Shown here: in pieces, positions 42,881 to 55,966 of the stretch | Numbering within the stretch: the stretch's first letter is position 1 | How the letters are laid out: each line of letters opens with the position of its first letter | Assembly: GCF_910592395.1 (NCBI RefSeq) | Contig: NC_088323.1 | Coordinates: forward strand, 9,920,001 to 9,984,000 | DNA: 64,000 bases | DNA from: Lineus longissimus | Taxonomy: Eukaryota; Nemertea; Pilidiophora; Heteronemertea; Lineidae | Direction of reading: 5' to 3' | Notes under the pieces: generated by a model | The model's database searches: none | Seen by the model: only the letters and a program-made list of their open reading frames with translations | Told to the model about the DNA's origin: nothing | Made by a program: the position numbers and the translations under genes

Positions 42881-44530
42881 ATGCTGGACCAAGCCAAGGA
42901 CAATGTCCGGGGATGCTCCTAGATCTGTCGACCATGTAGTACCAACCTAAGTACAATGTCCAAGGAGTTTCCCAGATCAGTTGGCCATGCAGAACCAATC
43001 CAAGTACAATGTCCAGGCAGTTTCCTAGATCAGTTCGCCATGCAGTACCAACCCACTTACAATGTCCGGAGATGTTCCTAGATCAGTCAACCATGCAGTA
43101 CCAACCCAAGGACATAGTCCAGGGTTGATCCCAGATCAGTCGACAATGCAGAACCAACCCAAGAAAAATGTCCGGGGATGTTCTTGGTTCAGTCACTATG
43201 CAGAAATAACCCTAGGACAATGTCCAGGGATGTTCCTAGATCAGTCGACCATGCAGTAATAACCCTAGGACATTGTCTGAGGATGTTCCTAGATCAGTCG
43301 ACCATGCAAAAATAACCCTAGGACAATGTCTGGGGATGTTCCTAGATCAGTCGACCATGCAGTAATAACCCTAGGACAATGTCTGGGGATGTTCCTAGAT
43401 CAGTCGACCATGCAGAAATAACCCTAGGACAATGTCTGGGGATGTTCCTAGATCAGTCGACCATGCAGTAATAACCCTAGGACAATGTCTGGGGATGTTC
43501 CTAAATCAGTCGACCATGCAGAACCAACCCAAGTACAATGTCCAGGGATGTTCCTAGATCAGTCAACCATGCAGTAATAACCCTAGGACAATGTCCAGGG
43601 ATGTTCCTAGATCAGTCAACCATGCAGTGATAACCCTAGGACAATGTCTGGGGATGTTCCTAGATCAGTCAACCATGCAGTAATAACCCTAGGACAATGT
43701 CCAGGGATGTTCCTAGATCAGTCAACCATGCAGTGATAACCCTAGGACAATGTCTGGGGATGTTCCTAAATCAGTCAACCATGCAGTAAATAACCCTAGG
43801 ACAATGACTGGGGATGTTCCTAGATCAGTCGACCATGCAGAACCAACCCAAGTACAATGTCCAGGGATGTTCCTAGATCAGTCAACCATGCAGTGATAAC
43901 CCTAGGACAATGTCTGGGGATGTTCCTAGATCAGTCGACCATGCAGTGATAACCCTAGGACAATGTCCAGGGATGTTCCTAGATCAGTCAACCATGCAGT
44001 GATAACCCTAGGACAATGTCTGGGGATGTTCCTAAATCAGTCAACCATGCAGTAAATAACCCTAGGACAATGACTGGGGATGTTCCTAGATCAGTCGACC
44101 ATGCACGACCAACCCAAGGAAAATGTCCCTTGATCTTCCTAGAACTGTCAGCCATGCACGACCAACCAAAGTACAATGTCCGGGGATGTTCCTGGATCAG
44201 TGAGCCATGCAGGACCAACCCATGGATAGCGTCTGGGGATTGTCCTAGATCAGTCGACCATGCAGAACCAACCCAAGTACAATGTCTGGGGATGTTCCTA
44301 GATCAGTGAGCCATGCACGACCAACCAAAGTACAATGTCCAGGGATGTTCCCAGATCAGTCGCCCATGGGGGACCATCCCAAATGACATTTTTGGGTGAT
44401 GTTCTAGATCAGTCGACCATGCAGGACCAAGGGAAGGACAATTTCTGGGAAAGATCCTTGATTAGAGGGCCATACAGAAAGAACCCAATAAAAGATATGG
44501 GGATGTTCCTAGATCAGTGAGGTATGTACT
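42881..44530. repeat. 53-bp minisatellite, about 31 units
   Basis: The unit contains ATGTTCCTAGATCAGTCGAC, then CATGCAGTAATAACCCTAGG, then ACAATGTCTGGGG. Starts at 43,283, 43,336 and 43,389 show the 53-bp period. Two unit types alternate (TAATAACCCTAGGAC versus AACCAACCCAAGTAC), and parts of the array show higher-order repetition (for example near 43,738 and 43,999). Open frames on both strands here are by-products of the period not containing stops. Confidence 0.95.
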
Positions 44531-46562
44531 CCTATATCTCAGGAAGTTGATAGATCATTAAGCTGTTGTCTCTCCTGTGGATATTTTTCACAAAGACTTG
44601 ATTGTTCCTGTGTCCAAGTATCTTCTCTTTTTTTCTCCAAATATCTGTCTCCCGAACTGTGTTTATAGACATCCATCTACACTGCAAACACATTGGTTTA
44701 GGTCCCTCTGGCAGGTTGAGGTGAATGTGTTCTCAGGCCGATACCTATCTCCTGCCACACACCTACTCACAGAGGACACCCAGCTTTGCATGGCGACTGT
44801 GGTCAAGTTGTCACTTGTGAGGAGCATCTCAAAATGTGCTGAAGCCTAAAAAGACGGGGAGGTGTTAATCTGCCTAAATTTCATCTCTTTCCAATATTGA
44901 GGCTTTATTATATGTTTTTGCATTATAAACAGACACCACACCTGTTCCAAAGTATTCAGTGATACTTCTATCATGTTTCGGATTCCCAGATGCTTTTTTC
45001 AGATGTGACAAGTTCTTAACAACTCAACCTGGTGATTCTGTTTTTCCCTGCCCTTCTGTAGGATCGCAAACTGTGGAACATGAATAAATACAGACAGAAA
45101 CTTTACTCTTATGTTTTTGGGGAAGTGAATTCAAGGAGAGACAAAAAAAATGTCTTTTTTAAGCTTCACCCTATTTTGAGATGCTCCATAACACAGCAGG
45201 ACACCCGGCCCACAAACACTATGCAAGATACATGCTGTCCCACAGCATGTTACAATAGTGAACAACAAACTTCTTTTAGAAATCAGCTGTTTTTATTTTT
45301 CAACATTCCAATTTAAATATTATGATACAATTAAAATGCGTTCATTTTGGGTGACAGACCAAGAAGTATAAAAATAGCTATCTTACATAGACTGCTTTTG
45401 ATTGCATGCTAAAGCTCGAAAAATACATTCTGAAACTAAAACAATTTTAGTATAGCGACCATATTGCCCTCTTTCTACAAAAAGACAGTCGACATGTACA
45501 TCGTTATAGCATAGCCCCAAAGCACTATAGTCACACCACTCGGCCTTAGTTGACACCGTGAAAGACCCTACCCTAAGGTTAATCGATTGTTGTGCAACAC
45601 AACTATCTTTTGGTAAATGTGATCTGGTCACTAAAGTATCTTTGGCCAGAACGATATGAAAAACATTATTCTGGAAACTAAACTTAGGTGTCAAGTATGA
45701 AGTTATGCATAGTGCCTTCCTTTGTCATGTTTGTGGATTAGAACAAACTCTAATTTCATGAAAATGTGACTGAGTGTAAAGCTATATTACATTTTGAAGC
45801 CTGCAATAATGGCCACAAACATACATTATATAAAGATTAAAAATCAATTTCATCTACATGCATTCATTTTCAATTATCTACACATTATTTACAATAATGG
45901 CAATTCAATAATAAACACTTTGGTCCCTGCATAAACAGGATGGAATCACTGACCCTGTCACTAACATACATGTACTCTCCAAACAAGCAATTCTTTTGTC
46001 ATTGTAACCGGCGACGTAGTTATGAAAACAAGATCATTGATTGCAATTCAACCAATTGGTGGTCCTTTTCCCAACACAGACATTGTCATTGTCACGTTGC
46101 AGGTTGCAATGATGAAAACCTTATATTTGTGTAGCATCTAAAGAAGCGGACAAGACCTAAAAGAAGTACATTATGGCAACTAAAAATATTGTCAACTGGT
46201 AAATTGTCATGAGCATAGGCACACACGTGTTTATTTATCAATATGAAATGTTCACCACTCCACTCCACTGGAGGACACTCCTAAATGGATTTTTTGATTA
46301 GCTACGTCTTTCTACAGCACGATTTGCAGCAAAGACTTAGTCATGTTAATGTCATGCATAGTAGTACATTGCCTCATGGTGACAGACTACAATTTTGATC
46401 CATTGCAGTGTTATCACACGTCAGACCAAAATATTGGTCTACCGTAGTGAAGTGGTTGACAAAATGAAAATTTACTGGTTAACCATGGAAACAAACAAAT
46501 TCTGACCCTAATCACCAGTTACAAAAATCAGTTTCATGCAAGTTCTTTACACCATGTAAAAA
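44531..46562. other. Intergenic region without recognised genes
   Basis: The longest frames are 90 codons (44,577-44,849, plus) and 103 codons (45,694-45,383, minus); neither has a recognisable domain. No repeat structure was seen. Confidence 0.4.
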
Positions 46563-47832
46563 TGAAACGGCCAGGGGCCATTGTGCTCACCGTATAGATA
46601 TTTGGTGCTTTGTAATTCATCCAGATTAAGAAACATTGTACATGTATAGTATATAGGTCAAACCAAAGTCGGTATGACATGTGATGTATCGTTGCTTGGA
46701 GTAAGTACCATAAGAATATCATCAAAAACAAGTCAATAATAAACGAGATATTGCACTTTTTACCTATTTTAGTTTTGGCCTCCTGGTGGCCGAGTTGAGT
46801 ACCAGATCAGATCGAAATTCGGTGTCCGAGGTTACATGACGTAGGGAGTCATGTGTATCAAATTTCAAGTTCAAAGCTTTAGTGGTTAAGAAACGTGCCA
46901 TAGTTACAATCAAACGACAAATTTACGCCATTTGACCTCTGTGACCTTGAAAAGCAGGTCAGATCAAAAACTCATATGATATGTGATGTATCCTTGCTAG
47001 GAGAACCTACCATAAAAATGTTATTGAAAACGAATCACTAAAAATAAGCAAGATATTGCACTTCTTACTTTTTCCATTATGGCCCCCTGGTGGCCAAATA
47101 AAGAATCAGATCGAGCCAAAATTTGGCATCAGAGGTTATCTGATGTAGGGGGTTATATGCACCAAGTTTCAAGTTCATAGCTTTACTGGTTAAGAAACGT
47201 GCCATAGTTTACACTCTAACGGCCAATTTACGCCATATGACCTCTGTGACCTTGAAAAGTAGGTCAAATTGAAAACCCGTAAGATATGTGATGTATTCTT
47301 CCTAAGAGTACCTACCATAAAAATTTTATCGAAAACAAGTCACTTATAAGCGAGATATCACACTTTTTAGATTTCCACTTTTGGCCCCCTGGTGGCAAAG
47401 TTGAGAATCAGATCAAACTGAAATTCAGCACCAGAGGCTATGTGATATAGGGGATTATATGTACCAAGTTTCAAGTTCATAGCTTTAGTGGTTAAGAAAC
47501 GTGCCATAGTTTACACTCTAACGGCCAATTTACGCCATATGACCTCTGTGACCTTGAAAAGTAGGTCAAATTAAAAAGCCGTATGATATAAGATGTATAT
47601 TTGCTATGAGTACCTACAACAAAAGTTTCATCGAAAACAAGTCACTAATAAGCGAGATATCACACTTTTTAGATATCGACATTTGGCCCCCTGGTGGCCA
47701 AGTAGAGAATCAGATCGGACAGAAATTTAGTGTCACGGGTCATCTGACCTAGGGGGTCATGTGTACAAAGTTTTAAGTTCATAGACCTAGCGGTTAAGAA
47801 ACGTGCCACTGTTTTTGAACTAGGATACGACG

Positions 47833-47876
<44 letters not shown>

Positions 47877-47922
47877 ACGACAGACACTGCGGTATTGTAT
47901 AGACTCCCCTACGGTGAGCCAA
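46563..47922 (+). mobile_element. Tandem-repeat (pearl/Helentron-like) element, copy 2
   Basis: It has the same left end (TGAAACGGCCAGGGGCC), about four ~300-bp monomers, a near-pure GAC run at about 47,826-47,882, and the right end CCCTACGGTGAGCCAA. It is the cleanest complete copy in the window. Confidence 0.85.
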
Positions 47923-50181
47923 AAAGGTAAAGAGAGGCTTTTAGTAACAGTCACAACTGAAATAGTCTCTCTCTGCATAAGATGCGCATAACCTACGCCC
48001 TGGTGCAGCGTATGATGTGAGCTTACACACTTGCCACATGGATAGTGCAGTGAGTATTTTGCACATGTTATGGGTAACACATGCAATCCTACCACTTGAA
48101 TGGTGTGCGTGAGTTGCATACAGCTTAATACGCAAAGGTTACGCAGATCATGGCTGGAGCATTCATGCGCAAGCTAAATGTGGAGTTGTGCATAGGTTGC
48201 GTGTAAGTGATGTGTACATTGTGAATAACATGAGAATTTAGGGATGTCAATGGTAATTGGGACAGTATACAATTCTGACATGCACATTTTCTTTCCCTTC
48301 AATGAACAGCACCATAAAATCATAAACCAAATATGCAGCACCACCAATCAAGCAGACTAGGCTATCAGCACCCCAATAGAGAATATGCATCAAAAAGTAT
48401 GTCAAGACACTCAAATGACATCTCGTCTCTGTCAGACAATGCAGTATTATTTTTTGCTACCATATCTGGTATAATGTGGGCCAGGCATACAGTACGCTGC
48501 CAATACCCTGCAGGTAGCAAAAGGAATACCCTAGTGCCAGTCAGCACTTTGTAGCAGCGGCTGTAGTTTTGCTGGTACCCCATCAGTACAGATTTAATTC
48601 AAACAGCGTTTTCGGGCCAGAAATTTAACATATGATATCATAACAAGAATATACCATGTTGTCACACATGGTGTAGGTCTTTGTACATGTTGTAATTGTC
48701 TGTGACCTTTTTGTGCCTGATCGTATTGAGGAATTAGACATAATAGCATTGTCATCATCTAGATCAACTACTGACATAGTACTGTCAACCCCTTTATTTT
48801 CATGGCACTTTATGTTTGCAAAAAAAACCCATTTCAGATTTGCTTTCATCTATTTCTGCCAATCGATACATTTTCCACAGATAAAACCTTATGGTCATGA
48901 TTGTACCCCTATTGCAAAAATATTAGACTTGCCAAATAAAGGGGTTAACAGTACTCTCATCTGGACTCAATAAAGAATAAGAAGCTGAAACTGATGATAG
49001 GTCAAAAGCTCTTCTTTTTCAAACCGAGCAGTTAGTGAACTCAGACTCTTCTTCATTTTTACTCTAATTGAAAGATATAATTAAGACAAAAAAAGGCTAT
49101 ACGTCAATAAGCTCTGAACTCCCAAAGATAAAGCAGATATAGGAAAATTTGTAAAAGAGCAAAACCTCACTCGGGGACCTCACTAAAATATCATATCTTT
49201 AATGTCTTATCAAGCACTACTTGATTAGTCAAATCATTAGAGTCATGTATTTTGTAACAAAAATCAAGCAACAGCAAGTGAATTGGAGAGAAAGCCATAA
49301 GAGACGAGCTGCTTAATCTCATCAAAGGCCCGAATTGTCAGAAATAGGTGCTAGATAAGGTGCAGAAGTATTGCTTCCACACTTCTTTGATAAGTTCTAG
49401 CTCTTGTTTATGACTTTTCTGTTCACTTCCTCCACGGGCTGATGCATCTTTTGAAAGATGAAAATGATGCTAAAAATGCGTTCGAGAACACGAAATGGTC
49501 GTAAAATGTGTTCAAAAACCTAATCAACACTGGTATGGATCTGGCGGGATGAGCTTGAGTGTACTCAACTATTAACAAACACCTCCACAAAATATTGGAC
49601 AATCAGTTAGTGATCAAAAATCATCAAATCATCATTTGTGATCACAGATGTTAAGGCAGAAGAGGAAGAGAATAAATTAGCATTGCAATCAAAAGAAGCA
49701 TCAAGAAAATGCAATTTGAGCAAAGAAATACTCAAAAACAAAGCATTCTTGAGGCAGTGAATCATGCAGTTGTACCACATGATAAACAACTGTTTCAGCT
49801 GTGACCACATGCAAATTCAGTGTTTCAGCAGCAGACGAATATCAAATGTGCACACGACGAGACTAGATAAAAATGTACCTAAGAAACTTCAAACTTATCT
49901 GATACCAGATCATCGTTTTTTGTCAAACATTTGAGGTAGGTTATGTGCACCCATGCATACATCTAGAAGCATTGGAAGCTGACACTAAGTCCAAGCATTG
50001 CAACTGACATAACATACAGGTATACACCAGACTTAAACCTGGGCCTCTACTAAAGAGAAGACTGCACACATCACTTGTCATTCACTCCTTCAGCACCAGC
50101 TAGAGATTCTCCTAGCACTCTTTAAAACATCATAGTGAAACATCTTTGCTACAATGTGTCATTTTTATTATGGATTATGTA
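47923..50181. other. Intergenic region with one MITE
   Basis: Apart from the inverted-ended element at 48,778-48,955, only short frames without domains are present. Confidence 0.4.
48778..48955. mobile_element. MITE with AGTACTGT-AACCCCTTTATTT ends (178 bp)
   Basis: The left end AGTACTGTCAACCCCTTTAT and the reverse complement of the right end (AGTACTGTTAACCCCTTTAT) match over about 25 bp with one difference. It has no ORF. CCCCTTTATTTTC-type ends are common in marine invertebrate MITEs. Confidence 0.75.
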
Positions 50182-50878
50182 TTAGCCTCGTTTTCACTGA
50201 AGAGGTTTTGGTGAGACAACAACAACCTCTTAAGTTGGTACAAAATGTTTTTAAAGTTCTTTTTTACTTTTATTTAGAAACTGATACCTCGGTATTGGTG
50301 CTGGTTGTCTCACCTAACACATCATGGGAGGTGCTGTCATTTTTCCCAAAGCCTTAGCTGCTGCCTCAGTTTGGTCTACATTTTAGCTTCACCCTTGTGG
50401 TTCGGGTGAGACAACCAATACCTCCAGTTCGGTATAAATTCCTTAAACCACCTCCAGTTTTGTATCAATTCCCTAAGGTAATGCATTATTCCATTGTCCA
50501 TGTGATGCTAGCTGAATAAGTCATCACTTGTTAGGAGTCATTGTAGGCCCAGCTTTAAACCCACAACTTGACTCCCCTCTAACAGCATTGTGAGATGCTC
50601 TGAACATCACCAAACCACCAACCTGGTGACCTATATACATGTAGATATTTCACATAGATATTTGTTTGGGGTTATCAATATTATCATCCTAGTTTCCACA
50701 GAAGGTTTCAATGTGGGTTTTCAGAGGAACTAAGCAGTAATTGACCTTCCTCACTTCATCTCTGTGTGCATATGGATATCGGTCAGAAAAGGTCAGTATT
50801 CTGCTTTTGACATATTTCACACAAACCTAAGAGGCAATGGTCATCTCACAAAAACCTCTGTGGTCAAAATGAGGCTAA
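50182..50878. mobile_element. TIR element with TTAGCCTC ends (697 bp)
   Basis: The left TTAGCCTCGTTTT and AGAGGTTTTGGTGAGA blocks pair with the right end in reverse complement over about 36 bp with a few mismatches. Subterminal GGTGAGACAAC / GTTGTCTCACC words are also inverted. It is non-coding and its target duplication is unclear. Confidence 0.7.
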
Positions 50879-51414
50879 CACACAACCCACTTCAAGAATG
50901 AAACATTGAAACCAAGGTGTTTCAGAATGGTATATTCAACATGATGAAAGAAAGAGTGAGGGTACTACTTTGTCTGATGCATACAAGCAAAATATGTAAG
51001 GCTCCCTTATGTACATTTGGTGCAAGTGGTAGAGCATAAAATTAGTTTAGAAAAAGAAGCGCTGTAAGCTTAGGGCAGGACCGCACATGACGGAGTATAT
51101 ATTGCAAATGTTTCGTTGATGTGGTAAACAGTATAGACTTTCGTTTTGACGATTTGCCACATAGAAAAACACAATAGAACCGTTGATGTTGGCCGGCAGT
51201 TCTTCTTTTTTAAACCAATTAATCTATGCTAAAAAATTGAGCAAATGTCATATTCGTGCAATCGAGATGGAACGATATAACACGAGTAGCACCCTTCTTT
51301 ACCACCTCACCTTGTCCAAGGAAACTGAAGACTGCAATAGATTTCATTTAAGAATCAACGTCAAATTTCCAGAATTTCAAGCAGGGAATAGCGTTTCTGC
51401 TCAAATGTAAAACC
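50879..51414 (+). other. Region downstream of the host gene, one unrecognised 75-codon frame
   Basis: A plus-strand frame at 51,183-51,410 lies antisense to the end of the host transcript and has no domain. Nothing else was seen. Confidence 0.3.
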
Positions 51415-51420
51415 TTTATT
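51415..51420 (-). terminator. Poly(A) signal of the minus-strand membrane-protein gene
   Basis: AATAAA on the minus strand lies 92 bp after the stop codon at 51,512-51,514. Confidence 0.6.
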
Positions 51421-51511
51421 CCAAAATCGATTCAAATCATTGCACTTATTCTTGTTCTTCCTCATCCGACTCATATCCATTGAGGCCAATATTATGTAGA
51501 GGAACATATTG

Positions 51512-51633
51512 TCACGCGGTTTGATTCAGCTGGCGATATTTCCTACCACGTTTGCGTTTGATTGCGTAGATGATGATGGCTTGCAGGAAGATGAGGAGGA
51601 ACCCGATGCTGGCGATGAGGCCGTAGATCACAG
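51512..51633 (-). CDS. Last exon of a single-pass membrane protein
   Basis: The acceptor is a T-rich TTTATATTACAG and the exon needs one base from the previous exon (phase 1). It encodes AVIYGLIASIGFLLIFLQAI, a ~22-residue hydrophobic transmembrane helix, then a basic stop-transfer tail with KRKRGRK, ending QLNQTA and a TGA. This is a host-type exon: no mobile-element similarity, a canonical splice site and a close poly(A) signal. The preceding exon is probably 63,777-63,896 or one hidden in between, as the phases match. The family was not recognised. Confidence 0.6.
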
Positions 51634-51739
51634 CTGTAATATAAACAAACAACGTTGAAGGGACAAAAATATCTCGAGAAGATCCAACCAGTTTGTCTCG
51701 ATAGATTTTCATTCCCCTATTAGAATGCAGCACCTGATG

Positions 51740-52980
51740 GGGTCAACAGACAAGCTATCAAGCCGCATAGTGTTGCCGATGTGAATAAATTATATTATCA
51801 AAATGCTCAATTGTACATGATGTCAGGAAGTCATTAGGTGATGAAGCAGAAAACAATCAAGATGCCTTTCCTTTTCACCTCAGACATCCTGACTGTAGGT
51901 GTGTGATATCGTGAGAGTCAGGGGGCTCAAACCCAGCCACGTGCTCCAATCTTACAGAGAAATATCGTCTCGCACACAATAGGCCAACTGACCCCTGGAG
52001 GCGGGGTATACTATTGTGTATTTCTATATTGTCATTCATCTTTTTTGAAAAGCGGCTCCAAAAACTTGGTCAGATGAGCCGACGATCAATTTTTGAAAAA
52101 AAATACTTTTGTGAGTACAGTTTTCTTTGATGTCAAAACATAAGTGTGCGATTCTGGCCCTTGAATAAGTGAGAATGAACCCCCCCCCCCCCCACCCCTG
52201 TTTCCTATTTAATCTGAAACAAGCCGGCCACCCGCGCAATGCCTCAACAATATCATTTATTGCGCACCCTCTATACACTGTCTGCGCAATCGCAAACTAC
52301 CTGTGTGCATGCCGACAAACAATGTGGACACGATTTAATCTGTAACATATCGTCACTATTTCACCGACACAAAAATAGATCTTCGCACAAGTTGAAATGT
52401 TGTTGTTTGAAAGTACCAATCAGATTGCTGAGATTTAAATGGATTAAAGGATTAGATAAACTAATGCAAATTTGATCTTCTTCAAACTGCCAAGGTGTGA
52501 TGCTTTGATCATGTCTTCATGTCTTGAGCTATGTGGCCATTGGGGGGTCCTCGGCGAGGCGGATCAGGACCCCCACAGTGTGGATGGCCAATATTGAATG
52601 AATAGGAAGAAGGTTAAAATCTCTCAACCATCCAGTACCCGGTACAACCAGACGGAGGCAAGCACTTTCACCAGGTGCCAACTCCTGTTAACTTGGTCTA
52701 AACCATTAAAAACAAAATACAACGGAATTTAAGACATGAATAAAAGACTTTGTTGCAAGAAAAGAAAGAATTAAGCTGCAATTACCACGAAAGCAATATT
52801 TAACAAAAATGATTCAACAATTAGGTAGGATTTTCTGCATTATTCCATAACCGAGTCATTTGGCTGATACAATGACAGCCATCTTAATTTGGTTTACGTC
52901 GATTGGGTGGAGAACGCTTCATCATATCGAGCCTATTTTTTTGTGTTTGTTGCAAGTCATTAGGTCAAGATACCTTTTAA
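51740..52980. other. Intron region of the host gene with a G/C hairpin
   Basis: A GGGGGTCCT / AGGACCCCC stem (52,543-52,551 with 52,566-52,574) encloses a 14-base loop. A poly-C run lies at about 52,180-52,193. No exon was recognised. Confidence 0.45.
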
Positions 52981-53389
52981 TGAAACGGTCAGGGGCCATT
53001 GTGCTCACCGCCTAGATATTTGGTGGTTAGGAATTCATCCTGGTTGAGAAACATGCTACATGTATAGTATATAGGTCAAACCAAAGTCGCTATGACATGT
53101 GATGTATCGTTGTTTGGAGTACCTACCATAAAAATATCATCGAAAACAAGTCTCTAATAAGCGAGATATTGCACTTTTTAAGTTTTGGTTTTGGCCCCCC
53201 AGGTCAAGAATCACACCGGACCGAAATTCAGTGTCAGAGGTCATCTGACCTAGGGGGTCATGTGTACCAGGTTTAAAGTTCATAGATTTAGCAGTTAAGA
53301 AACATGCCACTGTTTTTAAAATAGGATACGACGATGACGATGGATGATGGACAATGCGGTGTTGTACAGACTCCCCTACGGTGAGCCAA
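52981..53389 (+). mobile_element. Tandem-repeat element, copy 3 (short, ~1 monomer)
   Basis: Left end TGAAACGGTCAGGGGCC and right end CCCTACGGTGAGCCAA are both present, with roughly one core monomer and a decayed GAC/GAT run. It shows the minimal length of the family. Confidence 0.85.
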
Positions 53390-53829
53390 AAAGCGGTGAA
53401 ATCTGATGATTAAAATTTCATTTCCGTTGATTTTGGGAAAACATCTCATCTCATGAACCCAAGTGCTCATGTGTGTTTTTGAATTCCACTCCAGTCGGTA
53501 ATTACAATGACAAACAAAACACTGTTCTACATGCCTACAGCATTTTGTACAGACAACACTCAGTCGGGGGCATATCCCGTTTCTCCTGTTTAACTTGCCA
53601 AGAATTATCTTCAGTGATGCAAGGCTTTCCAACTTACCGAGCAGCCAACCCTGGGACAGGCCTAAGATAATGGTGCATCACAATCAAAGCAGCCAAAGGT
53701 GCAGTGGAAAATTAACTTCAATGACCTGTGTCCAACTAGCAACAAGAACAAAGTAACATCATATGCATTGAATATCAAGGTCAATTAAACATCTGGTAAC
53801 CCTGTCATGACCAGGCCATGTCACAAGAG
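53390..53829. other. Intron region without recognised features
   Basis: A 114-codon minus-strand frame (53,632-53,288) is Cys-rich but overlaps tandem-repeat element copy 3 and looks accidental. Confidence 0.3.
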
Positions 53830-54031
53830 CCAAGGAAGAGGGTAACCATCTATGCGGCCGTCAACAAAGAGTTTGAGTGGCAACGTGATTCACTGGACTG
53901 GAAGAAAGACCAGTGACCTGATCCGCCTTGCTAAGGACAGAACCGTGTGGTGCCGCATCGTTAATAGCATAGGGTCGCCCCACTGGCCACACAGCTGCAG
54001 GACATGATGATGATGATGATGATGATGATGA
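53830..54031 (+). pseudogene. 3' end of a non-LTR retrotransposon with (ATG)n tail
   Basis: One frame reads VIHWTGRKTSDLIRLAKDRT and VWCRIVNSIGSPHWP before stopping, followed by about nine ATG units (54,005-54,031). The W-TG...R-A-DR-W pattern is the conserved extreme C-terminus of several LINE reverse transcriptases. Confidence 0.65.
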
Positions 54032-54420
54032 CATCGTAAGGCTGAAGTGCTTGCACAAAATCAGTTCAATATTAGTTCATTTTCAAGCACCTCTTGCAAT
54101 GAGTTCGCTATCAGCAGAACAAATTGGTGATGCCTTTTTCGCTATATTTGATGCAAATCTCATACTTAATCAAGAAAATCCTCACCAGAGGAGCAAGTCA
54201 GGTGAGCCCATTTTCTTTCTTTATTGGTACCTAGTAAGTTGGAAGGCCTGCTTGATTCTCAGTAAGTTAGGGAATTGATTTGCCATGGTAGGAGGGTAGT
54301 TCGAGATTTAAACATAGATGGGAATATTTCATGATAATATTACAAGAAAATAAACCTTCAGGAGAATGTTAATAACCATACTATAAAGAATCGGGAAATC
54401 ATGTATAAATGAAAATTTAA

Positions 54421-54963
54421 CCCTTTCAGTGCCATGCACTAATATAACAATCATATACATCCCTGTGCCAGGCCTAATTAGGGCGTGGGGGGGACTTTTT
54501 TTAATAACAATAAAGTATCAGATTTGAAGCTACAGTATAGCTTCTCATTAGCTAATCATACTTCATTTCAAAGATGAAAGATGAAAAATTATTTTCTAGT
54601 GTGTTAGTCACCTAATAAGCATAGTTAGAATTAAAAATTGGATATAGAATTTTATAGTCTTACCATCATTCTGGTCATCTAAAATAGTCTGACCAGTAAT
54701 CTGATGCAAAAACTTGCTGAAAAAACTGCACTTTGGATGGTTTTTGCCACACACTGTAACCCCTCCACCAAGAACGCCTGAAACTATACTATCTACACTG
54801 CAAACCATAAACTACCAAGTTAAACTAAAGGAGAAGACCATACACAGCCAATTATATCAATTGTAGATGGCAGCCCTTATTACAGTGGATGGTAGTATCG
54901 GGTCCAAGCAGTTAAGCGACATTTGTTTATGTGCAGAAGAGCCAGGTGCAGGCAGTGAAAGGG
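54421..54963. mobile_element. piggyBac-like MITE (543 bp) with TTAA duplication
   Basis: CCCTTTCAGTGCC at the left and GGCAGTGAAAGGG at the right are inverted partners. TTAA stands exactly outside both (54,417-54,420 and 54,964-54,967). TTAA targets and CCCTTT-type ends are typical of piggyBac derivatives. It is non-coding. Confidence 0.85.
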
Positions 54964-55429
54964 TTAATTGAAGAAACATTTACATCTACTTGAATTCACA
55001 TAAGTCACTCTTTGAACTGAAATATAATCAGGTAGTTAAAGGGCAACTGAACCCATTTAACACTTGACATTTTAACCCTTTGGCTCCCGAGGCCAATTGG
55101 TCAGGTCAAGTCTTGGGGTTGAGAAAGTGTAAAGTGTTGGTGTAACACCGTCACCAAGGTAACACCATCACTACACCAACACTTGACCACCCTGCTCGGT
55201 GTTGGGTTACACCGGTGTAACACCGGTGTTTGAGGAGGGAATCCCCAAGATTTTAACACTAGTGTTGGGAAAGTGTTACACTTTTCTGACACAAGCGTTA
55301 CACCTACCCTGGCCCACCTGAAGAAACAAGGCAAATGCATTGGAGAAATGTACAGGTGTAACACCTACCCCTAGAGGTAGGTGTTTGGGAGTGGTCAAGT
55401 TTTTAGGTTGTCAAGGTGTTCAGTCAGCC

Positions 55430-55841
55430 ATGTTTTTTGTCCCAGTTCAGCAGGCCATTGCCAGGCGGGGCAATAATCTACTCAGAAAAGCATAAGAAAA
55501 AGAGGAACCTGTTGAAAAACATGTTAGATTGAACGACCAACAACTTGAGCAAGTGTCAGATTCATTTCATGCATGGCGTGAGGAAAGAAACAATTTCCAG
55601 CCATGTCAGTCTCACGCCACTTTTCGGAGGATGAAGAACTTCCTCACCATGCTGTCATCAGGAGGATATTACAGGGTGGTGGCAAAAGACAGAGGAATTG
55701 CAAAGTCAACAATGATTCTACATGCTCGCGAGTGTGCCCAATTCTTCTTTGATATCACCCGAGGCAATTTCATTCCCTGACCCAACTGAATACGATGATT
55801 TAGCACGCCCGGTGGTGGATGTTGGCGGAAGAGAGAGAAAG
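55430..55841 (+). pseudogene. Harbinger F transposase, N-terminal exon
   Basis: The frame from 55,529 reads LEQVSDSFHAWREERNN, FRRMKNFLTMLSSGGYYRVV, then AKDRGIAKSTMILHARECAQ and FFFDITRGNF, the helix-turn-helix region of a HARBI1-like transposase. A TAA near 55,494 and a small deletion after GNFIP (near 55,778) break it. After the deletion the frame continues PTEYDDLARPVVD to a donor at 55,841. The catalytic part follows at 59,581 beyond a 3.7-kb intron made of inserted repeats. Confidence 0.75.
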
Positions 55842-55966
55842 GTTAGTTAGATAGAGACAGTCTTACCAGAATTCCATTGTGTTTGATTGAAGCAATTTCT
55901 TTTTCCCCAAATTTCCTCTTGAAGACAAAGTCACAACCAGCCAGCCAAATGATATCATCACCTCAA

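Noticed and set aside
43988-44309. Open frames of 76-97 codons on both strands in the minisatellite
   Set aside because: They result from a stop-free repeated unit and show no protein features.
47669-47887. Arg-rich minus-strand frames in the GAC run
   Set aside because: Poly-Arg and poly-Ser coding is a by-product of the trinucleotide repeat.
52543-52574. G/C hairpin considered as a structured RNA gene
   Set aside because: The stem is short, with no flanking promoter boxes or recognised snRNA or tRNA motif.
53861-54058. Ser-rich minus-strand frame
   Set aside because: It is antisense to the LINE 3' end and its ATG microsatellite tail.
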